From positions 15,797,796 to 15,861,795 of the forward strand of contig NC_045140.1 of assembly GCF_008831285.2 (NCBI RefSeq): DNA of 64,000 bases. Direction: 5' to 3'. Origin of the DNA: Nymphaea colorata. Taxonomy: Eukaryota > Streptophyta > Magnoliopsida > Nymphaeales > Nymphaeaceae. Every line of letters starts with the position of its first letter. Positions within the stretch are counted from its first letter, which is position 1. Below are positions 1-8,515 of the stretch, piece after piece. Below the pieces are notes generated by a model. That model was given only the letters and a program-made list of their open reading frames with translations. It was not told the DNA's origin and did no database searches. A program made the translations under genes and the position numbers.

Positions 1-559
1 TTAAAGAAGCGCGTCTGGCATTGGAGAAAGGACAGCAACAAGGCCTTTGAGAGGCTGAAGCAGGCAGTGACCTCTGCGCTCACATTAGCACTCCCTAACT
101 TTAGTGCCCAGTTCACATTGGAGACCGATGCATCGGAGGTGGACATGGGTGCAGTGTTGAGTCAAAACCAGCACCCCATTGCATATTTCAGTAGTAAGGT
201 TATGGGCAGAAGGTTCAAGGCACACTCAGCTTATGAACATGAACTGATTGCCATAGTGCTTCCTGTCCAAAAGTGGAAACACTAACTTCTTGGACAGAAA
301 TTTTTAGTCCTAATTGACCATAACAGTTTACGTTTTTGTACGCAGCAAAAGGGACTCACCCTGTCCAGCAAAAATGGGTGATGAAGCTTATGGGGTATGA
401 GTACGAGATTCGTTACAAAAAAGGGGCTGACAATCAGGCTGCTGATGCACTTTTCCGGTGATTGGAGAATGGAGTGACAAGGAAGAGGCTACCAGCCTGG
501 TCAGTTGCAGGCTATCATCAGGCCCACTGCTGAATTCTAGGCTCAGCTTGAAGAGGTGC
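1..559 (+). pseudogene. Gypsy element B, left part: RNase H remnant
   Basis: This is the end of a Ty3/gypsy reverse transcriptase and its RNase H domain, on the + strand and cut by the window edge. In frame from base 1 it reads a KAFERLK stretch, then the RNase H motif TLETDASEVDMGAVLSQ, then IAYFSSKVM and SAYEHELIAIV, all typical of gypsy RNase H. An in-frame stop lies after VQKWKH (about 283-285), and the domain continues in other frames (LLGQKFLV, then YEIRYKKGADNQAADA near 400-455), so the copy is frameshifted and dead. The final bases before the next LTR encode a QLEEV-like linker. The matching integrase part lies about 29 kb away at 29641-30834, separated by element A. The family assignment is secure; that the two halves belong to one element is inferred from shared strand, domain order and a matching linker. 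Confidence 0.85.
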
Positions 560-782
560 TGGTAGCCTCTAGTTACCAAAAGACAGAAGCCAAAACTCAC
601 GCACACTGCTAATCCCTCTCAGCCTAGGGTTAGTCCTCAAACAACTTTATTAATGGATAAGATTGGGATTCACCAGCCCCGCAGTATTTAAGGTGATCAC
701 AGGAACCGAGTTTGCTAAGTAAGTATCCGGACCCATTCTTATTCTAGACTTGACCTAATTACAAGTATGCCCCCATATACCA
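560..782 (-). repeat. 3' LTR of gypsy element A
   Basis: This 223-bp LTR starts tggtagcctc and ends catatacca on the + strand, so it has TG...CA ends. It aligns along its length with the sequence at 25322-25415 joined to 29508-29635. On the - strand it is preceded by a purine-rich polypurine tract (complement of 783-799). Confidence 0.85.
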
Positions 783-799
783 TCAATCACCCCTCCCTC
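783..799 (-). other. Polypurine tract of element A
   Basis: The complement of tcaatcacccctccctc is purine-rich and lies directly upstream of the 3' LTR on the - strand. This is where plus-strand DNA synthesis is primed in LTR retrotransposons. Confidence 0.6.
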
Positions 800-1741
800 A
801 ATTTACACCTTGTCCTCAAAGTGAGAAGTTAGGAAAGCATTCCTTAATATGCACTGAGTCTTCCCAAGTAGGTGAAGGGGCTCCTTTGCCTTGCCATTCT
901 ATGAGCCACTGTACCGATAAGTGCCCTTTCTGCCTGTTGATTTCTGTTGCAGCATTCAGAAAGGAAAAATGCTGTCAAGGCAATTCTGTCCTATTTGTGG
1001 CAGTGCTATTTGAACATGAATAGGCTGGTAGCATGGTTTCAACTTGGAAACGTGAAAGACTGGGTAGATCAAGCTGTCTGTGGGTAGCTGGAGCTTGTAG
1101 GCCACTTGGCCAATCCTGTCAATGATCTTAAAAGGACCTGAATACCTTGGTGAAAATTTGTGAACTCCCGTTGTTCTGCATTGTACCTTCCCCTTTGAAA
1201 AATTCTTCAAGTAAACTAGATTGCCCACCTTGTACTCTTTATCCCTCCTCTTCTTATCGTGTTGTTGTTTCATGCGGTTTTGGACATCTGCCAGCCTATC
1301 CTTAATGATGTCAAGTACTCTGTCATGGCTGACTAACTGTTTGTCTTTCTCGTCTTGTTGACCAGTTTGAGGTTGAAACCTTCGCAGGTTTGGAGGAGGT
1401 CTCCCATACACTATTTCAAAAGGAGAAAGCACTGTGGAAGATTGGGAAGCTGTGTTGGAGGAGTATTCTGCCCAAGAAATGTAATATGTCCAATTGTGTG
1501 GCTGCTTTTCTGCGTAGCAGCGCAGATAAGTCTCCAAAATCCTGTTAGTAACCTCTTTGACCATCTATTTGTGGATGGTAAGCAGTCCTAAGCTTGAGGG
1601 TGGTTCCTTGTAGCTTGAAAGAGTGCTGCCAAAACTGACTAAGGAATGGAGGATCTCTATCATTGATTATAGACTTGGGCATTCCATGGAGTTTATCTAC
1701 ATTCTCATGAAATGTTTTAGCTATTTCCTTGGCTGTGTATA
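800..1741 (-). pseudogene. Element A integrase C-terminal part with chromodomain
   Basis: On the - strand from 1741 downward the frame reads YTAKEIAKTFHENV, LHGMPKSIINDRDPPF and LRTAYHPQIDGQ, then an open stretch (1564-956) with WTYYISWAEYSSNTA, SPFEIVYGRPPP and the GPY/F-type module FSPRYSGPFKII...YPVFHVSKLKP. Beyond this, to about 800, LSVQWLIEWQGKGAPSPTWED...ECFPNF is a chromodomain, which marks a chromovirus. The integrase active-site D of INDRDPPF and the downstream E region are present, but frameshifts follow. At 1737-1741 (gtata) the frame stops at element X. It resumes in frame at 12970, where the upstream half ends KYAHFIPLY. Confidence 0.88.
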
Positions 1742-2067
1742 TGTAAGACCCACGTCTCTTTTTTTTAGAAAAAAAAAACTGTTAAGTTTATCAAAATGAG
1801 ACATTTGAGGGAAAGGATATGGATAAGGATGTAATTGAAAGGGGGAACTCTCATTTTTCTGTAGCATTAGAGGAGCACGGCCAACAATAGAGAGAAAGAG
1901 GGAGAAGAGTTTTCGATTCTTGGAGAAGATTAAGGAAAGGGGGCTGTGAAAGAGAAACAAGAAGAGTGACAGATTCTGATTTTCTTGACAGGTATGGGAT
2001 TTTCAGTTATGAATGGATCATGTAGCTCGTATTTTTTGTTGATTTCCGGTGGATGGCTATTTATATG

Positions 2068-2353
2068 TGTTAGAATATGTTGTTATGGGAACCGGGTCCA
2101 TATCTGGACCCGGTTCTATGGGGCGCGGGTACCGAGGCGGGCTCGGTACCCTAGGCGGCTTCTCCTCTCTCCCTCTTTATATTGTCACTTGTGTTTAGTG
2201 TTGAATTAAGTGAAATATAATTTTCTCTCTCCTAGGGTTGCGGTGAGCCCCTAGGTCAGAGCCTCCACGTGGTTTTTCACCTCTTTCTGAGGTTTTCCAC
2301 GTAGATTGTGTGTTTGTTCTCCACTCTCTCTCTCTGTGGTTCGTGTTTCTACA
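2068..2353 (+). repeat. copia-1 5' LTR
   Basis: This 286-bp LTR starts tgttagaata and ends gtttctaca. It contains a GC-rich imperfect palindrome (gaaccgggtccatatctggacccggttc, from about 2089), a tttatattg TATA-like motif near 2176, and a CT-rich 3' end. Confidence 0.95.
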
Positions 2354-2541
2354 TGGTATCAGAGCCAGCGGAGTTGGAGAAGCGTTTTTTCCGAGGATCG
2401 TCAAGTTTTTTCGTCGCCCGACGCCGTTGAAGTTCCGGCGCCGCCTACATGGTATCAGAGCCAGCGGAGTTGGAGAAGCGTTTTTTCCGAGGATCGTCAA
2501 GTTTTTTCGTCGCCCGACGCCGTTGAAGTTCCGGCGCCGCT
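2351..2541 (+). repeat. 96-bp tandem duplication carrying two primer-binding sites
   Basis: The segment starting acatggtatcagagccagcg at 2351 is repeated at 2447, with about 95 bases identical. Each copy holds tggtatcagagc, the complement of the initiator tRNA-Met 3' end (2354-2365 and 2450-2461). The first PBS abuts the LTR; the second lies 96 bp into the leader. Confidence 0.95.
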
Positions 2542-2887
2542 GCTGCCCGTTTGACGTCGCCCTGCTCTGCCGCCGCTGTCCTTTGTTCCGCCGCCGCCGT
2601 CCTCTGTCCAGGCGCCGCTGCTGCACTTGTGACGTCGCCCTGCTCTGCCGCCGCCGTCCTTTTGTTCCGCCGCCGCCGTCCTCTGTTCCGCCGTCCTCTG
2701 TTGCGCCTCCGCGGTCTTCCGTTCGGCCCGTTCTTTGTTTCTGCCACCGTGGGTGGCCTCTGTGTTGCGCCGTCGCCTGCTTTCCGTTGCCGCTGCCTCA
2801 TTCCCGCCGCCGTCGCCGCTGCCTCCTTCCCGTCGCCGTTGCCTCATTCCCGCTGCTGTGCCTCTTGTTGCTGTGTGCTTGTTTGTG
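2542..2887 (+). other. copia-1 GC-rich leader with CCGCCG repeats
   Basis: The untranslated leader between the PBS duplication and the gag ATG consists of degenerate copies of a gccgccgtcctctgttccgc-like unit and related gctgcctcattcccg units. It is far richer in G+C than the flanks. The gag frame stays open through it, but only with a non-ATG start and low-complexity Arg/Pro/Leu content, so I treat it as leader. Confidence 0.7.
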
Positions 2888-5800
2888 ATGGCAGAAGCGA
2901 TGGGGACTCAAAAAGATGCCGTTCTTGACACGGGCAGCGCCTCCAAGACTGAGAACGTGCCGCTCCAGGTCACCTCCATCCGTCTGACCAAGGACAATTA
3001 CCTATCTTGGTCTGCCGTTCTCGAGATTGGGATTACTAGCCGTGGGCGTCTCTCTTACATCACTGGCGACAAACCTGCGCCCATCAAATCTGATCCTCAA
3101 TGGGCAACGTGGGCGTTGGAGGACAGCCAAGTGAAGGTGTGGATTATCAGCTCCGTGTCATCCGATATCCAGCCCCTCATTCTGCGGAAGCCGACCTCTT
3201 TTGATATGTGGACTGTGCTTGCAAAGATGTATGGTCGCAAGAAGAGACATCTGCGTACCTATCAGATTAAACGCAGTATTTACTCTCTGACACAGGGTGA
3301 TTTGTCTGTTGCTGCCTTCTATGCTGCCCTGAAGACCAAATGGGAGGAGCTAGATTATCATGTGACTGATGAGTGGACGTGCGGTTCAGATCATTCCCTC
3401 TACTGGGAAAAAGAATGGATGGACCGTACGTTTCTGTTTCTGGGAGGCCTGCGGGATGAATTCGAGTCTATTCGTAGCCAGATTCTTAATGGTGATGAGA
3501 TTCCGGGGATAGAGGAAGTATATGCTCGTGTTGAGTCTGAAGAACAACGTCGCCAGGTGATGCATCTTGACACCGGTCATGGCCCTTCTGCCTTTGTCAG
3601 CCGTGCCTCAGGGACTGGGCAGCGTCCTGCCCGACATTGCACTCATTGCCACAAGTTGGGGCATTCGGTGGATTTCTGTTGGGATCTTCATCCCGAGAAG
3701 AGACTGGTCAGATGTCGTCCTCCCTCTGGCAAGCGTAGCCCTACTGTGTCTGATTCCAGTCAGAGCAATTCTTCTAGTGGTGCAAAGTCCAAGTTGTCTC
3801 CTGCTCAACTCAAGGAGCTACAGGCGTACATCAGCCGTCTATCTACTACCCCTGAGGAGTCCTCCACGTCTGAAGGGGCTCAGCTAGCCCAAGCCCTCGT
3901 TGCCTCGACTGATCAAGGTAACCCTTCTCTTGGTGATTGGATTGTTGATAGTGGAGCCACTCACCACATGACAGGGGACTCTAAACTCTTTCAAGAATAT
4001 CAACTTTCCTCTGGCAAGCAATGCGTGTCTATGGCAGATGGGTCTTCTATCTCTGTGGCTGGGAAAGGGAGCTTGTCCCTGCTGAACAAATACCATCTCC
4101 ACAATGCCCTGCATGTTCCAAATATTCCTGTGAACTTACTCTCTGTCAGCAGTATTACTAAAGAATTAAACTGTAATCTAATTTTCTCTGCTGATCATTG
4201 TTCCCTGCAGGACTTGGTGACGGGGAAGAAGATTGGGATTGGTTCGGTTACTGATGGGCTCTACAGGCTGCCGGTACAAGTTGCTTCAACGTTGATTTCT
4301 GCCACGAGTGGTCACTTGTCTGGTGTGAATGATAGATCTACTGTTCTGCGCTGGCACGAGCGTCTTGGACATCTCCCCTTCCAGTTAATAAAGAAGTTGT
4401 TTCCTCATTTGTTTGCTTCTGTCTCCATTGACTCCTTCGCTTGTGAAGTGTGTCAATTGGCCAAACATGTCAGGGCTTCATACCCTATTTCTTTGAATAA
4501 ATCCACTCATCCGTTTGCCTTAGTTCATTCCGATGTTTGGGGTCCTTCTGGAGTACCCACGTGTGGTGGTTGTCACTATTTTTTGACGCTTATTGATGAT
4601 TACTCTAGATGTACGTTCGTGTACTTGTTGCGAGAACGTAGTGAGGTTCCAGCAGTTGTGAAAAACTTTGTTGCCTTTGTTGAGACTCAATTCCATACTA
4701 CTGTTCAAGCTTTCCGTACGGATAATGCAAGAGAATATGTCTCCCAATCCCTTGATGAATTCTTGAAAGGGAAGGGTATTGTTCATGAAACCTCTTGTAG
4801 TTATACCCCTCCTCAGAATGGTATAGCTGAACGTAAAAATCGTCATCTATTGAATGTTACCCGGGCCATTATGTTCCAACGTCATATCCCGAAGCGGTAT
4901 TGGGGTGATGCACTTCTCACTAGTGCACATCTCATTAACCGTATGCCTACTAGAGTGCTGGATGGTCAGTCTCCTTATTCTACCCTGTGGCCTACTCAGA
5001 ATCCGTGGCCTCTTACTCCTCGTGTCTTTGGGTGCAGTTGTTTTGTGCATAATCATAGCCCTACTCTCAAAAAACTTGATCCCCGGTCTATTAAAGGAGT
5101 TTTCTTGGGGTACTCTTCCACTCAGAAGGGGTATAAATGTGTGGATCCCACTACTTCCAAAGTATATGTTTCGAGGGATGTCACATTTCATGAACATGAG
5201 TCGTATTTTCCGGTGAATACTCTTCAGGGGGAGTGTCTTGGGAACAAAGGGGAAGAGTATTCCTCTAATCAGCTGATTCAGTTTATGGAGTTTTTGGATT
5301 ACAAGGTTAGTCCCAGTGTGATTGACACGGTCACGGTCAGTAATGAGAAGGGCAGTCATATGGAAGGGGTCACGGTGGATGCTCAGCCCACTGTTGCCCG
5401 GGATCACTTGTTTGGCAAGGTTTATGTCAGAAAGGAGAAAGCTACTGTGGAAGATGTTGGTGATGAGGATAGAACCAATCCCAATCTTGTGATCTCCCCG
5501 GATGACCCAAGTCCATCGAATGAAGAGCTCCCTATTGCTTTGCGCAAAGGCACCAGGTCATGTACTTTTCACCCTATTCAGAGATTTGTTTCTTATGCTA
5601 AGCTCAGTACAAATTACAAATGTTTTATCACAACCTTATCCAAAGTTGTTATTCCCAGGTCGGTGGATGATGCTAAGGATGATCCCAAGTGGTTACATGC
5701 TATGACGGAGGAGATGGGTGCGTTAGCTAAGAACAAAACATGGGAAGTTGTTGATATCCCTAAAGGGACACACTTAGTTGGCTCTAAGTGGGTTTACAAC

Positions 5801-7198
5801 GTGAAGTACAAACCTGATGGCACTGTAGATCGATATAAAGCTCGTCTGGTTGCAAAGGGGTTCAGCCAGAAGTATGGGATCGACTATCTTGAGACCTTTG
5901 CCCCTGTTGCAAAGTTGAAGACTGTGAGGGTTATTCTTGCTCTTGCTGTGCACAAGAAGTGGCGCATGGACCAGCTTGATGTTAAAAATGCGTTCTTGAA
6001 CGGCCATCTGGAGGAAGAAGTCTATATGAGCATGCCTCCCGGGTATGTTCAAGAGGGAAAATGTTGTCACCTCAAGAAAGCTTTGTATGGCTTGAAGCAG
6101 TCGCCTAGAGCTTGGTTTGAGAGACTAAGGATCGTTATGAAGTCTACTGGGTACAAGCAAGGAAATGGAGATCATACCCTATTCATAAAGCAGAGAGATG
6201 GTTTGGTGAGTCTTCTCCTTGTCTACGTTGATGATATGATTGTCACGGGCAGTGATGAAGAAGAAAACAGAAAGATGAAAGAGAGATTAGCTAAAGAATT
6301 CGACCTCAAGGATCTGGGTAAGCTGAGATACTTTTTGGGGATAGAAATTGCTCGATCAGAGACAGGGCTGGTTATGAATCAAAGGAAGTACACTCTTGAC
6401 TTACTAAAGGAGACAGGTAAACTTGGTTGTAGGCCCTATCTTACTCCTATGGAGTCGGGAACTAAGATAAGTATCAAGACGGGCACCACTCTGGATGAGG
6501 AAGGAAAAGGGCGATATCAGAGGCTAGTCGGTAAGCTTATCTATCTTACTCTAACTCGCCCTGATATCACGTATGCGGTAAATGTGCTAAGTCAATTTAT
6601 GCATGCTCCCACGGATTGTCATTGGAAGAGTGCAAAACGAGTGTTGGGGTATCTAAAGAATGACCCAGGAAAAGGGCTGCTGTATACTCGACAAGACAAA
6701 CTTACTATTGAGGGCTACTCAGATGCAGATTGGGCAGGTTGCACTGACACAAGGAGGTCTACTACAGGGTATTGTATCTTTCTTGGAGGTAACCTAGTTG
6801 TTTGGAGAAGTAAGAGGCAAGAAGTATGTTCGAGGTCTAGTGCTGAGGCTGAGTACAGGGCTGTTGCAATGGGGGTTACAGAGATGCTGTGGCTGAAGAT
6901 TCTTTTGACTGATATTGGTGTGGAACTGGGAGATAAAATGAAGATGTACTGTGACAACAAGTCTGCGATTAATCTTGCCAATAATCCAGTTCTACATGAC
7001 AGGACCAAACATGTGGAGATTGACCGTCATTTTATCCGGGAACGCATTGACACAAAGGAGCTGATTCTGCCATATATGAAGTCTGAAGATCAAGTTGCAG
7101 ACGTCCTAACTAAAGGGCTTTGTACTTCTTCATTTGAAAAGAATGTTAGCAAGCTTGGCATGTTTGACATGTATGCCAAGCTTGAGGGGGAGTGTTAG
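2888..7198 (+). CDS. copia-1 Gag-Pol polyprotein
   Basis: This is a 1,436-aa single-frame polyprotein. I chose the ATG at 2888 (MAEAMGTQ) because upstream sequence in frame is leader repeat. In order: a UBN2-type gag domain (about 20-230); a CCHC zinc knuckle, CTHCHKLGHSVDFC, from C251; an aspartic protease, DSGATHHM, at D354; a GAG-pre-integrase HHCC zinc region (WHERLGHL...CEVCQLAKH); an integrase with D549 (HSDVWGP), D612 (RTDN) and E648 (NGIAERKN), giving the D-35-E spacing; a reverse transcriptase with YVDDM at 1113; and RNase H (YSDADWAG near 1279, RSSAEAEYRA). All catalytic residues are present. The TAG stop is 7196-7198, inside the 3' LTR, so the last Cys codon and the stop are LTR sequence. 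It should be translated as one polyprotein and self-cleaved. Confidence 0.96.
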   Translation: MAEAMGTQKDAVLDTGSASKTENVPLQVTSIRLTKDNYLSWSAVLEIGITSRGRLSYITGDKPAPIKSDPQWATWALEDSQVKVWIISSVSSDIQPLILRKPTSFDMWTVLAKMYGRKKRHLRTYQIKRSIYSLTQGDLSVAAFYAALKTKWEELDYHVTDEWTCGSDHSLYWEKEWMDRTFLFLGGLRDEFESIRSQILNGDEIPGIEEVYARVESEEQRRQVMHLDTGHGPSAFVSRASGTGQRPARHCTHCHKLGHSVDFCWDLHPEKRLVRCRPPSGKRSPTVSDSSQSNSSSGAKSKLSPAQLKELQAYISRLSTTPEESSTSEGAQLAQALVASTDQGNPSLGDWIVDSGATHHMTGDSKLFQEYQLSSGKQCVSMADGSSISVAGKGSLSLLNKYHLHNALHVPNIPVNLLSVSSITKELNCNLIFSADHCSLQDLVTGKKIGIGSVTDGLYRLPVQVASTLISATSGHLSGVNDRSTVLRWHERLGHLPFQLIKKLFPHLFASVSIDSFACEVCQLAKHVRASYPISLNKSTHPFALVHSDVWGPSGVPTCGGCHYFLTLIDDYSRCTFVYLLRERSEVPAVVKNFVAFVETQFHTTVQAFRTDNAREYVSQSLDEFLKGKGIVHETSCSYTPPQNGIAERKNRHLLNVTRAIMFQRHIPKRYWGDALLTSAHLINRMPTRVLDGQSPYSTLWPTQNPWPLTPRVFGCSCFVHNHSPTLKKLDPRSIKGVFLGYSSTQKGYKCVDPTTSKVYVSRDVTFHEHESYFPVNTLQGECLGNKGEEYSSNQLIQFMEFLDYKVSPSVIDTVTVSNEKGSHMEGVTVDAQPTVARDHLFGKVYVRKEKATVEDVGDEDRTNPNLVISPDDPSPSNEELPIALRKGTRSCTFHPIQRFVSYAKLSTNYKCFITTLSKVVIPRSVDDAKDDPKWLHAMTEEMGALAKNKTWEVVDIPKGTHLVGSKWVYNVKYKPDGTVDRYKARLVAKGFSQKYGIDYLETFAPVAKLKTVRVILALAVHKKWRMDQLDVKNAFLNGHLEEEVYMSMPPGYVQEGKCCHLKKALYGLKQSPRAWFERLRIVMKSTGYKQGNGDHTLFIKQRDGLVSLLLVYVDDMIVTGSDEEENRKMKERLAKEFDLKDLGKLRYFLGIEIARSETGLVMNQRKYTLDLLKETGKLGCRPYLTPMESGTKISIKTGTTLDEEGKGRYQRLVGKLIYLTLTRPDITYAVNVLSQFMHAPTDCHWKSAKRVLGYLKNDPGKGLLYTRQDKLTIEGYSDADWAGCTDTRRSTTGYCIFLGGNLVVWRSKRQEVCSRSSAEAEYRAVAMGVTEMLWLKILLTDIGVELGDKMKMYCDNKSAINLANNPVLHDRTKHVEIDRHFIRERIDTKELILPYMKSEDQVADVLTKGLCTSSFEKNVSKLGMFDMYAKLEGEC

Positions 7199-7478
7199 AA
7201 TATGTTGTTATGGGAACCGGGTCCATATCTGGACCCGGTTCTATGGGGCGCGGGTACCGAGGCGGGCTCGGTACCCTAGGCGGCTTCTCCTCTCTCCCTC
7301 TTTATATTGTCACTTGTGTTTAGTGTTGAATTAAGTGAAATATAATTTTCTCTCTCCTAGGGTTGCGGTGAGCCCCTAGGTCAGAGCCTCCACGTGGTTT
7401 TTCACCTCTTTCTGAGGTTTTCCACGTAGATTGTGTGTTTGTTCTCCACTCTCTCTCTCTGTGGTTCGTGTTTCTACA
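7193..7478 (+). repeat. copia-1 3' LTR
   Basis: Same length (286 bp) as the 5' LTR, and I see no differences. It is followed directly by the target duplication atatg. Confidence 0.95.
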
Positions 7479-7483
7479 ATATG

Positions 7484-8510
7484 CATATTATACATTATAC
7501 TAGTCGATCTGTGCATGCTATACCAGTGTTCTTCGTTTCTAGCTACCATTGATTTTCTATAAATAAAGCATGCTAAATACTGAATTGAAGTGAGAAAACA
7601 ATACTTAAGTGAACCCTAGAACATAGCATGCATATCTGAGATGAGAGGAGCAGTCTGGGGGCATCGCCGACAGAAGGCGGGCCTGCTCTGTTCGACTTAG
7701 GGTAAGTAAAAAAAACCAGCAACAAATATGAAAAAGAAAAAGGAAGAAGGGACCGTGATGAGCAGGCGTTGTCGCTCGATCGACCGGAAAACCAGCCACC
7801 TTCCTCACGCTGGTGGCTGGTGGAATGCAGCTTCGGTCGTTCCTCTCCTACTTGTGAGAACGAGAGCAAGGGAAGAGGCAGCGGCAACTGCCGTTGCAAC
7901 CGGGCAGTGGAGGGCTCGACAACCCTTCTTTCTCTCTGTCGAGGTTCCTCACGAGGGCAATGCTGGACAGACCCAAACGCAGGGAGCTATGCTCTCTCTT
8001 TCCTCCTCTGGTTTTGAGCATGGAAGAGCAAGGATCTGTCGAGATCCCTTTTCCCGTCTTCTGTTGCACGCTAGAGAAGGAGACACACTTGGTTTGGGTG
8101 GTCGTCTTCCTCACCGTGACAGAGTTGAGAAACAGGGGCAGAGAGGAAACGGTGGCGGCGGAAGGTGACGGGCGGCTTGTGGCGCAGCGGCGTGGAACCG
8201 AACGACGGCCCTCGCGCGAGAAGGACGATCTTTTCCTCCGGCTTGGTTTCTCTCTGGTTTCCTTTTCTTGAAGACAGGAGGAGACTCCACTGCTGGACAA
8301 ACACGAAGACGAAGAAGGAGCGCCGCGAGGAGAGAGAAAATTGAGCGAGGAAATGAGAAAAATTAGGGTTCGACATAATTTATACCAAAATTGGAAACTT
8401 ACAAAATAGTCCACCTTTTTAGCGATGTTCTCGAAAAAACTGTTATAATTTTTAGAAATTTATGCCGCAATGTTTTTGCTGAAAACCTCTTCAAAAAGAG
8501 GCTTGCGAAA
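7484..8510 (+). other. Middle part of element X
   Basis: This is element X sequence between copia-1 and element Y, with no recognisable gene. It contains short overlapping open frames on both strands and G+A-rich and C+T-rich stretches that look like LTR leader sequence. I see no protein-family match. Confidence 0.5.
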
Positions 8511-8515
8511 GTTAA

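Larger units (their letters stand above)
2068..7478 (+). mobile_element. Ty1/copia element copia-1 (complete, very young)
   Basis: This is a complete 5,411-bp Ty1/copia element. The two 286-bp LTRs (2068-2353, 7193-7478) are identical by eye, and a perfect target duplication, atatg, lies at 2063-2067 and 7479-7483. A PBS complementary to initiator tRNA-Met follows the left LTR and is itself duplicated. A polypurine tract (gaggggga region, 7184-7192) precedes the right LTR. One uninterrupted gag-pol frame lies between them. Short LTRs, single frame and UBN2-type gag suggest the Ale/Retrofit-like group (inference). It sits inside element X. Identical LTRs and an open frame mean recent insertion and possible activity. 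Confidence 0.96.

Noticed and set aside
2195-2847. Several - and + strand open frames rich in Arg, Ala or Pro
   Set aside because: They are translations of LTR and GC-rich leader repeats in other frames, with no family signal. The same applies to 33371-33910.
2735-2887. Upstream extension of the copia-1 frame
   Set aside because: It is open but begins with TTG and consists of low-complexity translation of the leader repeats. The first ATG in frame with gag-like sequence is at 2888.
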